From Micromonospora luteifusca (GTDB lineage Bacteria > Actinomycetota > Actinomycetes > Mycobacteriales > Micromonosporaceae): DNA of 64,000 nucleotides. Numbering within the stretch: the first letter of the stretch is position 1; every line of letters starts with the position of its first letter. Below are positions 33,279-42,594 of this stretch, one piece after another. The position numbers and the translations under genes were made by a program. The stretch is from NCBI RefSeq assembly GCF_016907275.1, contig NZ_JAFBBP010000001.1, forward strand, positions 6,438,001-6,502,000, given 5' to 3'. Below the pieces are notes generated by a model that was not told the origin of the DNA, made no database searches, and worked only from the letters and a program-made list of their open reading frames with translations.

Positions 33279-33659
33279 TCACGACCAGGTGCGGGCCTCG
33301 GCGGCGAACACCTCCGGTGGACTCTCCACCGGTAGCACGCAGAGCAGGTGACCACCGGGTGCCCGCAGGATCCGGCATTCGAGCCACTGCGACACCTCGG
33401 TGGCGCCCAGGGCCAGCAGACGCGCGGTCTCGGCTGGCACGTCGTCGGTTTCGATGTCCAGGTGGAAGCGCGGTGCGTCGTCGACCGCCTGAACCGCGGT
33501 GACCAGCCCCGGCAGCGCCTCATGCAGGCCGATGAACTGCGGTTCAGCCGGAACGGGCCGGGTGCTGACGCCGAGCGCCGCCGACCAGAACTCCGCCGCC
33601 CGGGCGGCCTCCGCCTCGGGAGTGTCGATCAGCAACGCGTACACGCGGCTTCTGTGCAT
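33279..33659 (-). CDS. VOC-superfamily (glyoxalase-fold) protein
   Basis: This 126-residue protein of the glyoxalase/bleomycin-resistance fold shows beta-alpha-beta-beta-beta units: YALLIDTPEAEAARAAEFWSAALG, RFHLDIETDDVPAETARLLALGA and ILRAPGGHLLCVLPV. The usual metal ligands are only partly present (H in FHLDIE). Start ATG 33659 (MHRSRVYALL) is chosen because the upstream frame lacks conservation. Function unknown; these proteins often detoxify or bind small molecules. Confidence 0.78.
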   Translation of the reverse strand: MHRSRVYALLIDTPEAEAARAAEFWSAALGVSTRPVPAEPQFIGLHEALPGLVTAVQAVDDAPRFHLDIETDDVPAETARLLALGATEVSQWLECRILRAPGGHLLCVLPVESPPEVFAAEARTWS

Positions 33660-33693
33660 GCACGGCAGAATATCGAGGATGCGGGGCCAGCGC

Positions 33694-34116
33694 TCAACCG
33701 ATGGGCGGGGGTGGAGGGCCGACCAGGGCGGCGAGCCGCTTCGGGGCAAGCACGCAGTAGCTCTCGGTGAGCAGCTCGCCAGCCTCCTCCCAGTCGGTGT
33801 CCCCGTCCAGGATCATGCCCATCACGTTCGGGCCCCAATCCGGTTTGTAGAAGGGGTGCCCCGTGGCGAGGATGCCGGCGATCTCGTCGAGTGGCGACCG
33901 GAAGGTCAGCAGGCAGGCGGGCTGGTCGAGTGCGGCGGCCCGTGCGTGCACCGGCTGGCGATCGGGGTCGACGGTGTAAACGTGGGCGATGGTCCGCTTG
34001 CGGATCCGCCAGCGGGTGCCCACCCAGGCGGCCTCCTCGTAGGTCTCCGGCAGCCCGAGGCAGATCGGCCGCAACCGGTCGAGGATCTCGGGTGGAACGT
34101 CTCCGGGTGCGCTCAC
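33694..34116 (-). CDS. MmcQ/YjbR-family protein
   Basis: This 140-residue cytosolic protein has the MmcQ/YjbR pattern: LGLPETYEEAAWVGTRWRIR near the start, LLTFRSPLDEIAGIL in the middle and the final ESYCVLAPKRLAALV. The fold resembles CyaY, and some members were proposed to bind DNA, though no function is settled. GTG 34116 is used because the family begins about ten residues before the GLPE motif; no strong ribosome site is seen. It is divergent from the acyl-CoA dehydrogenase gene. Confidence 0.75.
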   Translation of the reverse strand: MSAPGDVPPEILDRLRPICLGLPETYEEAAWVGTRWRIRKRTIAHVYTVDPDRQPVHARAAALDQPACLLTFRSPLDEIAGILATGHPFYKPDWGPNVMGMILDGDTDWEEAGELLTESYCVLAPKRLAALVGPPPPPIG

Positions 34117-34269
34117 GGGCAGCGACGTTAGCCGGCGGGTGTGACAAGTTCCGCTCGTCCAAAGCGCCCCACGCCGGTGGTGCCCGCCGTGTCGATCCGC
34201 CAGGATGGGCCGTGGCGACCCTGGGCCGTCGTCCTGGCCCGACCACCCCCGTGCCCGCTGAGGAGTGCC

Positions 34270-36072
34270 GTGCCGTCCACCCTGCTCTCCCGCCGCGACC
34301 TCGACTTCCTGCTGCACGACTGGCTGCGGGTGTCTGAACTCGTCGAGCGTCCCCGCTACGCCGAGCACTCCCGGGAGACCTTCGACGACGCCCTGGACCT
34401 CGCCGAACGGGTGGCCACCGAGCAGTTCGCCCCACACAACCGCGCCGCCGACCTCGCCGAGCCCACCTTCGACGGGCAGCGGGTGCGGCTGATCCCGCAG
34501 GTCCGCGCCGCGCTGGACAGCTTCGCCGAGACGGGCCTGCTCACCGCTGGGCTGGACGCCTCAGTCGGCGGCCTGCAACTGCCGCACGCCGTCGCGGCGG
34601 CCTGCTTCACCTGGTTCCAGGCGGCCAACGTGGCCACCTCTGCGTACCCGTTCCTCACCCTGGGCAACGCCAACCTGCTGCTGGCGCACGGCAGCGCCGA
34701 GCAGGTGGACACCTATGTCCGGCCCATGCTGGACGGCCGGTTCTTCGGCACCATGTGCCTGTCCGAGCCGCACGCCGGCAGCTCGCTGGCCGACATCACC
34801 ACCCGCGCTGAGCCCCAGGCGGACGGCACGTACCGGCTCTTCGGCACCAAGATGTGGATCTCCGGTGGCGACCACGAACTGGCCGAGAACATCGTCCACC
34901 TCGTACTGGCACGGATCCCCGGTGCGCCGCTCGGGGTGAAGGGCATCTCGTTGTTCATCGTGCCCAAGGTGCTGGTCGGCGCGGACGGGTCGCTCGGCGA
35001 CCGCAACGACGTGGTGTTGGCCGGGCTCAACCACAAGATGGGTTTCCGGGGCACCACCAACACCCTGCTCAGCTTCGGCGACGGCGGGCACACCCCGGAC
35101 GGCCGCGCCGGTGCGGTCGGCCACCTGGTCGGTGAGCCGCATCAGGGTCTGGCGCAGATGTTCCACATGATGAACGAGGCCCGGATCGGGGTCGGGGCGG
35201 GCGCCACCGCACTCGGTTACACCGGCTACCTCAAGAGCCTGGCGTACGCCAGGGAACGGCCGCAGGGCCGGCCGGTCGGTGCGAAGGACCCGGCGGCCGC
35301 GCAGGTGCCGATCATCGACCACCCCGACGTACGACGGATGCTGCTGGCACAGAAGAGCTACGTGGAGGGGGCGCTGGCGCTGGTGCTCTACTGCGCGCGG
35401 CTGCTCGACGAGCAGAGGACCGCCCCGGCCGAGGCGGACCGCGAGCGCGCGCACCTGCTGCTGGACGTGCTCACCCCGATCACCAAGAGCTGGCCGTCGC
35501 AGTGGTGCCTCACCGCCAACGACCTGGCGATCCAGGTGCTCGGGGGTGCCGGCTACACCCGCGATCACGACGTGGAGCAGCACTACCGGGACAACCGGCT
35601 CAACCCGATCCACGAGGGCACCCACGGAATCCAGGCTCTGGATCTGCTGGGGCGCAAGATGACCATGCAGGGCGGCGCTGGCCTTGCCCTGCTGACCGCG
35701 ACGATCGGGGACACCGTCGAGCGGGCCCGGCAGGCCGGGGGAGAGGCGGCCGGTCTGGCGGACCGGCTGGCCGACGCGGTGGCCCGGGTAACGGAGGTCA
35801 CCCGTCGACTGTGGGCCGGCGGTGACCCGGTGCTCGCGCTGGCCAACGCCAGCGCATACCTGGAGGCCGTCGGGCACGTGGTGATCGCGTGGATGTGGCT
35901 GGAGCAGGTGTTGGCCCTGCTGCCGGAGGGGGTCGGCGACGCGTTCCACGCCGGCAAGCGCCAGGCCGCCCGTTACTTCTTCCTGGTCGAGTTGCCACGT
36001 ACCGGTCCGCAGTTCGACCTGCTGGAGAGCCGGGACCGGACGAGCCTCGACATGCGCCCGGACTGGTTCTGA
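34270..36072 (+). CDS. Acyl-CoA dehydrogenase, long (600-residue) FadE type
   Basis: The 600-residue flavoenzyme has an N-terminal helical domain, FAD/acyl contacts in MCLSEPHAGSSLADI and KMWISGGDH, and the catalytic glutamate in NPIHEGTHGIQALDLLGRK, the motif of the long FadE5-like class. A C-terminal extension of about 150 helical residues (DTVERARQAG onwards) matches that class. It should oxidise acyl-CoA esters in beta-oxidation. GTG 34270 follows GAGGAG (34260-34265). It stands alone; the electron acceptor ETF is not in view. Confidence 0.9.
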   Translation: MPSTLLSRRDLDFLLHDWLRVSELVERPRYAEHSRETFDDALDLAERVATEQFAPHNRAADLAEPTFDGQRVRLIPQVRAALDSFAETGLLTAGLDASVGGLQLPHAVAAACFTWFQAANVATSAYPFLTLGNANLLLAHGSAEQVDTYVRPMLDGRFFGTMCLSEPHAGSSLADITTRAEPQADGTYRLFGTKMWISGGDHELAENIVHLVLARIPGAPLGVKGISLFIVPKVLVGADGSLGDRNDVVLAGLNHKMGFRGTTNTLLSFGDGGHTPDGRAGAVGHLVGEPHQGLAQMFHMMNEARIGVGAGATALGYTGYLKSLAYARERPQGRPVGAKDPAAAQVPIIDHPDVRRMLLAQKSYVEGALALVLYCARLLDEQRTAPAEADRERAHLLLDVLTPITKSWPSQWCLTANDLAIQVLGGAGYTRDHDVEQHYRDNRLNPIHEGTHGIQALDLLGRKMTMQGGAGLALLTATIGDTVERARQAGGEAAGLADRLADAVARVTEVTRRLWAGGDPVLALANASAYLEAVGHVVIAWMWLEQVLALLPEGVGDAFHAGKRQAARYFFLVELPRTGPQFDLLESRDRTSLDMRPDWF

Positions 36073-36084
36073 CCGGGCCGGCGG

Positions 36085-36261
36085 TCATCGTCGGCGGCTC
36101 TGGTGCTGCATCGCCTGCCGCCCCTTGACCACACCCAGGATGATCACGATCACCAGCGCGATCAGACCGATGATGATCAGCCAGCGGACCGCCTCGAGAA
36201 TCAACCCGAGCAGGATCAGCACGCCGGCGACCACGCCGACGACCCAGAGCAGCGCACGCAT
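36085..36261 (-). CDS. Small two-helix membrane protein
   Basis: This 58-residue protein consists of two hydrophobic segments (LLWVVGVVAGVLILLGLIL and WLIIIGLIALVIVIILGVV) joined by EAVR and followed by a basic tail QHQSRRR that should stay in the cytoplasm. A perfect GGGAGG ribosome site before ATG 36261 supports it as a real gene despite its size. No function can be given. It converges with the acyl-CoA dehydrogenase gene. Confidence 0.7.
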   Translation of the reverse strand: MRALLWVVGVVAGVLILLGLILEAVRWLIIIGLIALVIVIILGVVKGRQAMQHQSRRR

Positions 36262-36338
36262 GTCGACCTCCCGTAACCGGCCGCGCCTGGTGCGGCCGGC
36301 CCGGGTACACCTTCCCCGTCCGGCCGACACCATGCCGA

Positions 36339-36416
36339 TTGATCGACTCGGGTTCCCTGCTGCCGGGCTGTCCGGGCGCGGGGATGCCCCGACGTCCTGA
36401 CTCCCGAGTCGATCAA
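36339..36416. repeat. 78-bp element with 14-bp terminal inverted repeats
   Basis: TTGATCGACTCGGG (36339-36352) and CCCGAGTCGATCAA (36403-36416) are perfect inverted copies around 50 bases that include their own GC-rich stem (GGGGATGCCCC). The layout suggests a small non-autonomous palindromic element. The CTTGATCGA-like ends recall the direct repeat at 26427. It fills the space between two minus-strand genes. Confidence 0.65.
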
Positions 36417-36424
36417 GGGCGAGG

Positions 36425-37144
36425 TCAGCCGCCGGCGCGCGCCACGTAGACGGTGTTGGCGGACTCGCCGCCGGTCAGCGGGTTGGCGAACGGCACGACG
36501 TGCGCCCGCACGCTCGCGAACACCTCGGTGAGCGCCGCGGTGAACTCGGCGTCCGGCGGGTCGTCCGACCAGAGCGCGAAGACCCCCTCCGGGCGGAGCA
36601 GGGCGGCCAGCCGGCGCAGCCCGGCCGGCGGGTAGAACGCCGCATGGCTGGGGTGCAGGACGTTGCGTGGGGAATGGTCGACGTCGAGCAGCACCGCGTC
36701 GAACCGCCGCCCGGGCACCTCGACGTCGAAGCCGACGTCACCGGCCACCGCCGCGAAGAAGTCGGCCTGCACGAACCGGGTCCGCGGGTCCTCCGCGAGG
36801 CCCGCCGCGAACGGCAGCAGTCCCTGCCGGTGCCAGTCGATCACGTCCTCGATGGCCTCCACCACCAGCAGTGAACGCACCCGGGGGTCGCCCAGTGCCG
36901 CGCAGGCGGTGTATCCCAGCCCGAGACCGCCGACCACCACGTCGAGCGAGTCACCGGGCACCTCGGCGAGACCGAGCCGGGCCAGCTCGATCTCCGCGAC
37001 CGGGAAGAGGCTGGACATCAGGTACTCGTCGTCGAGCTTGACCTCGTACACCTCGACCTGGAGTGCCGGGTCCCGGCGTCGGCGCAGGCTGATCGCGCCG
37101 ATCGGGGTCTCCCGCCAGGCCAGTTCCTCGAAACGCGCGCCCAC
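36425..37144 (-). CDS. Spermidine-synthase-like SAM-dependent methyltransferase-fold protein
   Basis: This 239-residue Rossmann protein has the nucleotide motif VVVGGLGLGYTACAALG, the acidic SLLVVEAIEDVIDWH and LLDVDHSPRNVLHPSHAAFY. These place it near polyamine aminopropyltransferases and their SAM-binding relatives. The true polyamine gate-keeping residues cannot be confirmed, so methyl or aminopropyl transfer both remain open. GTG 37144 fixes the start after a GAGAGGG stretch. Divergent from eccB. Confidence 0.72.
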   Translation of the reverse strand: MGARFEELAWRETPIGAISLRRRRDPALQVEVYEVKLDDEYLMSSLFPVAEIELARLGLAEVPGDSLDVVVGGLGLGYTACAALGDPRVRSLLVVEAIEDVIDWHRQGLLPFAAGLAEDPRTRFVQADFFAAVAGDVGFDVEVPGRRFDAVLLDVDHSPRNVLHPSHAAFYPPAGLRRLAALLRPEGVFALWSDDPPDAEFTAALTEVFASVRAHVVPFANPLTGGESANTVYVARAGG

Positions 37145-37271
37145 GGGTGGCCCTCTCGCAGTCGGATTCGTCCCCGGATGGTACCGGTTGCCCCGTGCCG
37201 GCCACGCAGGGTCTACGGGACATCGACGCAACGCATATCCTGTGGCCGGCCGATCCGTCGGGAGGGACCTC

Positions 37272-38648
37272 ATGCCGTCGCGGCAGGACCAGCTGCACTC
37301 CTACCAGTTCAGCGTCCAGCGGGCGGTCGCCGCCCTGGTCATGCGGGAGACCGACCCCGCACAGTCGCCGTTTCGGCGGCTGGCCGGCGCGGGTCTGGCC
37401 AGCGTCCTCGTCGCGGCCATCGGGCTCGGTGGCTCGGCGCTCTACGGCCTGTTCGCCGGTGGTGGCAAAGGGTGGCGCGATCAGGGCGCGGTGATCGTGG
37501 AGAAGGAGTCCGGCGCCCGGTTCGTCTATCGCGAGCAGAAGCTGCACCCGGTGCTCAACTACGCCTCGGCGCTGCTCATCGTCGGCGCGGACCGGTCGAA
37601 GACCGTGCTGGTGTCCCGGCGCACGATCGACGGCGTGCCGCGCGGGCTACCGCTGGGCATCGCCGACGCGCCTGACTCGCTTCCCGCCGCCGGCCGGCTG
37701 GCCACCGCGGCCTGGACCGTCTGCTCAACGGTCCCCGCAGGCGAGGCACCCCGCTCCGCGCTGCTGATCGGCACCGAGCCCGACGGTGGTCGACTGCTGG
37801 GCGACGAGGCGTTGCTGCTGCGGCACCCCGACGGCGGGCTGCATCTGGTCTGGCACCAGCGGCGCTATCTCGTCCGCGATCCGAGCAGGGTGTTGGCGGC
37901 GCTCGCCACCACCCGGGCACAGGCGGTGCCGGTGGCGCCCGCCCTGCTCAACTCGCTGCCCACCGGGACCGACCTCGCCCCGCTCGACCTACCCCGACTG
38001 GGTCAGCCCGCCACCCAGGTGCCGGGTGCCATGATCGGCACGGTCTATCTGGTCAGCAACTCCGGCGGCGGCCGGCAGTACGCGGTGGCCCTCGACGCCG
38101 GGTTGGCCGGCATCACCGAGCTGCAGGCGGGGTTGTTGCTGGCCCGCACCGGGCAGGGTGAGCCGCTGCCGATGACCTTGGGTCAGTTCGCCGCCCTGCC
38201 CACGGTGCCCGACCTCGCTCCGACCGGCCCGAACGCCCCACCGACCACCCCACCCCGGCTCGCGGCCGGCGGCGAGGGCGCGCTCTGCACCCGGGTCGCC
38301 GACGACGGTGGGGTGGGGGAGGTGCGCTGGGGCGTACCGCTGCGGGACCTGGCGGCCGCGCCACGGACCGTGCCGACCGGCGGCGCGGTGCTGGCCGATC
38401 ATGTGGTGGTCGAGCCGGGTCGCGGCGCGGTGGTCGAGGCCGCCGCGGCGCCCGGCGCGACCGGCGGCGCGGTCTCCGTGGTCACCGACCTGGGCCGGCG
38501 GTACGTGCTGGCCGACCGGGAGGTCCTCGCGATGCTCGGCTACCGCGACGTGCGCCCGTTGCGACTGCCGGCCGGCCTGGTCAGCCTGGTGCCGGCCGGC
38601 GCCACCCTGGACCCGGCCGCAGCCCGGGCCGTTGCCGCCCCCAGCTGA
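37272..38648 (+). CDS. eccB: Type VII secretion protein EccB
   Basis: This 458-residue protein starts with MPSRQDQLHSYQFSVQRAV, the hallmark of EccB, followed by one membrane helix (about 38-62) and a large extracytoplasmic repeat domain. EccB is a core part of the ESX/type VII membrane complex and stabilises the EccC pore. GGAGGG precedes ATG 37272 and TATCCT (about 37236) may be a -10 box. No eccC, eccD, mycosin or WXG100 genes are nearby in this window, so it is either an orphan or separated from its system. Confidence 0.9.
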   Translation: MPSRQDQLHSYQFSVQRAVAALVMRETDPAQSPFRRLAGAGLASVLVAAIGLGGSALYGLFAGGGKGWRDQGAVIVEKESGARFVYREQKLHPVLNYASALLIVGADRSKTVLVSRRTIDGVPRGLPLGIADAPDSLPAAGRLATAAWTVCSTVPAGEAPRSALLIGTEPDGGRLLGDEALLLRHPDGGLHLVWHQRRYLVRDPSRVLAALATTRAQAVPVAPALLNSLPTGTDLAPLDLPRLGQPATQVPGAMIGTVYLVSNSGGGRQYAVALDAGLAGITELQAGLLLARTGQGEPLPMTLGQFAALPTVPDLAPTGPNAPPTTPPRLAAGGEGALCTRVADDGGVGEVRWGVPLRDLAAAPRTVPTGGAVLADHVVVEPGRGAVVEAAAAPGATGGAVSVVTDLGRRYVLADREVLAMLGYRDVRPLRLPAGLVSLVPAGATLDPAAARAVAAPS

Positions 38649-38671
38649 GCGTGACGCCTGCCCGACCGGCG

Positions 38672-39277
38672 TCAGTCGGCCGGGCGGCGCAGGATGCTGA
38701 CCGCGAACGGGGCGTCGTCGCGCCACGGGCGCAGGTCCCAGGTGGCGAAGCGCTGCTCCACTCGCAACCCGGCGGCCACCGCGTCGGCGTCGAACGCGGT
38801 CAGCGGGTAACCACGTTCGGTGCCGAAGCCCACGGCCAGCACGCCGTCGGGCCGCAGGTGCGCGGCGACCCGGCGCAGCACCTCCGGTTCGGTGCCGACG
38901 GCGACGAAGGCGAGGACGTTGCCGGCCAGCACCGCCGCGTCGAACGGCTCCGCCTCACCCAGCGCCGGTAGGTCCAGTTCGGCGAGGTCGGCGACCAGCC
39001 ACGTCGGACCGGGATAGTCGGCGCGGGCGGCAGCCACCAGCGCGGGATCGGCGTCCACCCCGACCACGGTGTGCCCACGCTGGGCCAGCGCGGCACCAAC
39101 GCGGCCGGTGCCGCTGCCGGCGTCGAGAATTCGGGAGCCGGGCGCGACCAGAGCGTCCACCAGTCGGGCCTCGCCGCCCAGGTCCGCGCCCTCGGCCGCG
39201 AGCTTCCGAAACCGGTCGATATACCACTGCGAGTGCTCGGGACCGGTGTCGGTCACCCAGCGGGTCGGGTTGGCCAT
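38672..39277 (-). CDS. SAM-dependent methyltransferase
   Basis: This 201-residue class I methyltransferase has motif I ILDAGSGTGRVGAALAQRG, the acidic ribose-binding VGVDADP, motif II VADLAELDLP and a post-motif region FDAAVLAGNVLAFV. The substrate domain is minimal, so the target is probably a small molecule. It ends with the FAVSILRRPAD tail common in its actinobacterial relatives. It is convergent with eccB, 23 bp apart, and monocistronic. Confidence 0.85.
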   Translation of the reverse strand: MANPTRWVTDTGPEHSQWYIDRFRKLAAEGADLGGEARLVDALVAPGSRILDAGSGTGRVGAALAQRGHTVVGVDADPALVAAARADYPGPTWLVADLAELDLPALGEAEPFDAAVLAGNVLAFVAVGTEPEVLRRVAAHLRPDGVLAVGFGTERGYPLTAFDADAVAAGLRVEQRFATWDLRPWRDDAPFAVSILRRPAD

Positions 39278-39331
39278 GTGGCCACCGTAACCGGACCGCC
39301 GAGGGCGCGGCCGCAGACCTGGGGGAGACGC

Positions 39332-40198
39332 TCATCCCTTCTCCGCGCCGCTGGTCAGACCCTCGGTGAGCAGGCGCTCACTCGCGAAGAAGAGGATCAC
39401 GATGGGCAGGGTGAGGACGACCGATCCGGCCATCAGCACCGTCTTGGGCACCTCCACCCCGTCGGCGAGCAGGGACAGCCCCAACGACACCGTCCACCGG
39501 TCGGGTTTGTCGACCAGGAACAGCAGGGCGAAGAGGAACTCGTTCCAGGCGATCATGAAGTCGTAGAGCGCGACCGCCATGATCGACGGCATGGCGAGGG
39601 GCAGGCTGACCCGCCGGATGATGCCGAGCCGCCCGGCGCCGTCGATGGCGGCGGACTCTTCCAGACTCACCGGGATGGTCTCGAAGTAGTTCCTCAGCAT
39701 GTAGACCGACACCGGCAGGGTCTGCGAGATGTAGACCAGCACCAGGCCGAACAACGAACCGCGCAACTCGGCGAGGCTGAACACCACGAACAGCGGGATC
39801 GCGATGACGATCGACGGGAACAGGTAGACCGCCAGGAAGAGGAAGTCGACCTGCCGCCGCCCGAAGAACCGCAGGCGGGCCACCGCGTACGCGCCGGGGA
39901 TCGCCACCGCCAGAGTGAGCACGGTCGCCGCGACCGCGACCACCCCACTGTTACGGATGAAGGTGAGGAACCCCTGGCCACCGTCGTCGGTGGCCTTGAG
40001 GACCTCGGCGTACGTGGCCACGGTCAGCTCACCGAAGCCGACCACCAGCGAGCCGGGGTCGAGCAGCAGCCGCTCGATGGGGCGTACCGAGAGCACCAGC
40101 ATGTAGTAGAAGGGGAAGACGGTGACCACCAGGAAGGCGGCGATCACCAGGCGGCGCAGCCAACGCAGGCTCACCGTCTCGACGAGGTCCCGGTCCAT
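39332..40198 (-). CDS. Carbohydrate ABC transporter permease, MalG type
   Basis: This 288-residue membrane protein with six helices has the EAA loop EESAAIDGAGRLGIIRRVSLPLA that docks the ATPase. It is the second permease of a CUT1-type sugar importer. ATG 40198 overlaps the MalF-type stop (ATGA), so translation is coupled. No ATPase gene accompanies the set, which is normal in actinomycetes where a shared MsiK-like ATPase serves many sugar importers. Confidence 0.92.
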   Translation of the reverse strand: MDRDLVETVSLRWLRRLVIAAFLVVTVFPFYYMLVLSVRPIERLLLDPGSLVVGFGELTVATYAEVLKATDDGGQGFLTFIRNSGVVAVAATVLTLAVAIPGAYAVARLRFFGRRQVDFLFLAVYLFPSIVIAIPLFVVFSLAELRGSLFGLVLVYISQTLPVSVYMLRNYFETIPVSLEESAAIDGAGRLGIIRRVSLPLAMPSIMAVALYDFMIAWNEFLFALLFLVDKPDRWTVSLGLSLLADGVEVPKTVLMAGSVVLTLPIVILFFASERLLTEGLTSGAEKG

Positions 40199-41157
40199 CA
40201 ACCCACCCTCCGTCCGAAGAAGCGCAGGTAGATCAACACGAACACGATGAGCACCACGGCCAGTACGACGGCCTGCGCGGAGGCCGCGCCGATGTCGGTA
40301 CGGGCGGTGAGGAACTCGTACACCCGCACGCTCACCACCTCGGTGCCGGCCGCACCACCGGTGAGCAGGTAGACGTCGTCGAACTTGTTGAACGTCATGA
40401 TGAAGCGCAGCACGCCCAGCAACGCGATCACCGGCAGCAGTTGCGGCAGCAGGATGTGCCGGAAGCGTTGGGTGGGGGTGGCGCCGTCGACCCGGGCGGC
40501 CTCCTCCAACTCCCCGGGCACGGCCTGGAGCCGGGCCAGCAGAAACAGGAACGCGAACGGGAAGTACCGCCATGCCTCGAACACGATCACCGTGGTCAGG
40601 GCGGTCGACTCCTGGGACAGGAACGGCACCGGGGCGTCCCAGCCGAGCAGCCGTTGACCCCACGCGTTGACGATGCCGAGCTGGGGGTCGAGCATCACCT
40701 GCCAGACGAACGTCACCGCGACCACCGGCGCCACGTACGGCAGCAGCATGGACGCCCGGACGAGGGTGCGGCCCCGGAACGGCCGGCGCACCACCAGGGC
40801 GGCCACCAGACCGAGCAGGATCGACCCGACGGTGCCGCCGACGCTGTAGACCAGTGTGACCCACAGCGTGTCGGCGAAGCCGGGGGTGTGCAGCACCCGG
40901 TCGATGTTGTCCATGGTGAAATCGCCGAACAGGCCGGTCTTTCGCAGCGTGGCGAGCCGGACCCGTTGGAAGGCCAGCACCACGGTCCACACGATCGGAA
41001 TGCCGATGACGGCGATGGTGACGAGCAGGGTTGGTGCGACCAGCGCGAGCCCGGCGCGGGACTCACGGCGGCGCAGGGTCAGCGGGCCGCGTCGGCGGGC
41101 CCGCGCCGGCCGCTCCCCGGTGGGGGAGCGGCCGGTCTCGGGCGCGGTGGTGGTCAA
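40198..41157 (-). CDS. Carbohydrate ABC transporter permease, MalF type
   Basis: This 319-residue permease with six main helices carries the EAA loop LEEAARVDGATPTQRFRHILLP. The TTG at 41157 is taken as start because it overlaps the stop of the binding protein gene (TTGA), copying the coupling style of the operon; no better start exists in the right frame. The first 40 residues are Arg-rich and cytoplasmic. Works with the MalG-type protein that overlaps its 3' end. Confidence 0.9.
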   Translation of the reverse strand: MTTTAPETGRSPTGERPARARRRGPLTLRRRESRAGLALVAPTLLVTIAVIGIPIVWTVVLAFQRVRLATLRKTGLFGDFTMDNIDRVLHTPGFADTLWVTLVYSVGGTVGSILLGLVAALVVRRPFRGRTLVRASMLLPYVAPVVAVTFVWQVMLDPQLGIVNAWGQRLLGWDAPVPFLSQESTALTTVIVFEAWRYFPFAFLFLLARLQAVPGELEEAARVDGATPTQRFRHILLPQLLPVIALLGVLRFIMTFNKFDDVYLLTGGAAGTEVVSVRVYEFLTARTDIGAASAQAVVLAVVLIVFVLIYLRFFGRRVG

Positions 41158-42548
41158 TTGACGCCCGCCTTGATGGCCTCGACGTCCTTCTTGGCCCGTC
41201 CGGCGGCTGCCGCGGCGTCGGACTTGCCGGAGTAGACGTCGGTCAACGCCTTGGGCACCGGTAGTTCGCCGAGCATGGCGCCAACCAGATTGCCCTGCCC
41301 CTGGGTGAGCCCCCAGCGCCCGAAGGTGTCCGGGCTGCGGCGCAGGGTAGCGAGCACCTCGTCGCCGTACACCTCGGCCAGTGGCTTCTTCACGTCCACC
41401 CCGGCCTGGCTGGTGTTCCACGCGGTGAGGAACTTCTCCGGCTCGCCGGCGGTGCCCTTGCGCACCGGGAAGCGGCCCTCCGGGGACATTCCGAACCAGC
41501 GGGGGTAGCCGTCGCCGAGCATGTACTCCACGAACGACTTCGCCGGGTCGGCCGCCGCGCCGTCCAGCACGGCCCACGAGCTGATCTCGCCGTACTGCGC
41601 CGGTTCGGTGCCGTTCGGGCCCTTGATGGCGGTGACGAACCCGCTGTTCTTCGCGAGGAACGTGGGATCGGCCTGGCACTGCGGGCAGGTCGGCTTGGCG
41701 TCGTTACGCAGCCCGGCCAGCTCGTCGAGGATGAATGGCGACCAGATCACCATGGCCGCCTTGCCGGCGAAGTAGGTGGCCCGGGTGGTGTCCACGTCCT
41801 GAGCGCCCTTCACCGAGCTGGTGCGGATCAGGTCACCGTAGAAGCGGAACGCCTCGACGCACTGGGGTGAATCCAGTGTCACCTTTCCGGAGTCGTCGGT
41901 GAGTTGGCAGCCGTTGGCCAGTGCCAGGTGCTCGAAGGTCTGCTGGGTGAACACGTCGCTGGGGGCGGTCGCCGCGGTGATCCCGGCGACGCCGCCGGTG
42001 TTCAGTTTCGCCGCCGCGGCAGTGATCCGCTCGTACGTGTCGGGGGCGGCCAGTCCGGCGGCGGCGAACAGATCCTTGCGGTAGACCAGCAGCTGCCCCC
42101 ACCCGTCGCTGGGCACGGAGAGTTGCTTGCCGTCGTCGGAGGTGAGCTCCAGCGCCCGGGGAGAGAACGTCTGCTTGCCCAGCTTGTCGACGACCTCCGC
42201 GTTCGCCGAGGCGTGCAGCAGCTCGTTGCCGGCGAGCGTACGGATGCCGGCCAGCGAGACCGACCCGACCACGTCGGGCAGGTCGCCGGCGGCGGCGTTG
42301 GCGGCGATCAGGGAGGGGAACTGGTCCTCGTTGACGGTGACGAGGTCGACCTGGATCCCGGTCTGGGCGGTGAAGTCGGCGATGATCGCCTTGGTGGCGG
42401 TGACCCGGTCGGCGACGTCCTCCAGGCTCCAGACGGTGATCTTCTTGCTGTTGCTGTCCGGTTCGTCGTCTCCGCAGGCGAGCAGGGTGGACGCTGTCAG
42501 TGCCAGGATCAGGGTGGTGGCGAGTATCCGCCTCGGAGGTGCTGACAT
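41154..42548 (-). CDS. Sugar-binding lipoprotein of the ABC importer
   Basis: The 464-residue lipoprotein has a type II signal with lipobox LLAC (in LTASTLLACGDD). It is a CUT1-type solute-binding protein (KKITVWSLEDVADRVTATKAI, PDVVGSVS, AAMVIWSPFIL). A CPQC pair in the mature part may form a disulfide. ATG 42548 is chosen over 42575 because GAGGAG precedes it at a good distance. As first gene of the importer operon it is divergent from the catabolic genes. The ligand is probably a glycoside or glucosylglycerate-like sugar, inferred from the downstream hydrolase. Confidence 0.9.
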   Translation of the reverse strand: MSAPPRRILATTLILALTASTLLACGDDEPDSNSKKITVWSLEDVADRVTATKAIIADFTAQTGIQVDLVTVNEDQFPSLIAANAAAGDLPDVVGSVSLAGIRTLAGNELLHASANAEVVDKLGKQTFSPRALELTSDDGKQLSVPSDGWGQLLVYRKDLFAAAGLAAPDTYERITAAAAKLNTGGVAGITAATAPSDVFTQQTFEHLALANGCQLTDDSGKVTLDSPQCVEAFRFYGDLIRTSSVKGAQDVDTTRATYFAGKAAMVIWSPFILDELAGLRNDAKPTCPQCQADPTFLAKNSGFVTAIKGPNGTEPAQYGEISSWAVLDGAAADPAKSFVEYMLGDGYPRWFGMSPEGRFPVRKGTAGEPEKFLTAWNTSQAGVDVKKPLAEVYGDEVLATLRRSPDTFGRWGLTQGQGNLVGAMLGELPVPKALTDVYSGKSDAAAAAGRAKKDVEAIKAGVN

Positions 42549-42594
42549 CGGTGGCACTCCTCTCGAAGGGTACATGCCGGATTCAACACCTTCG

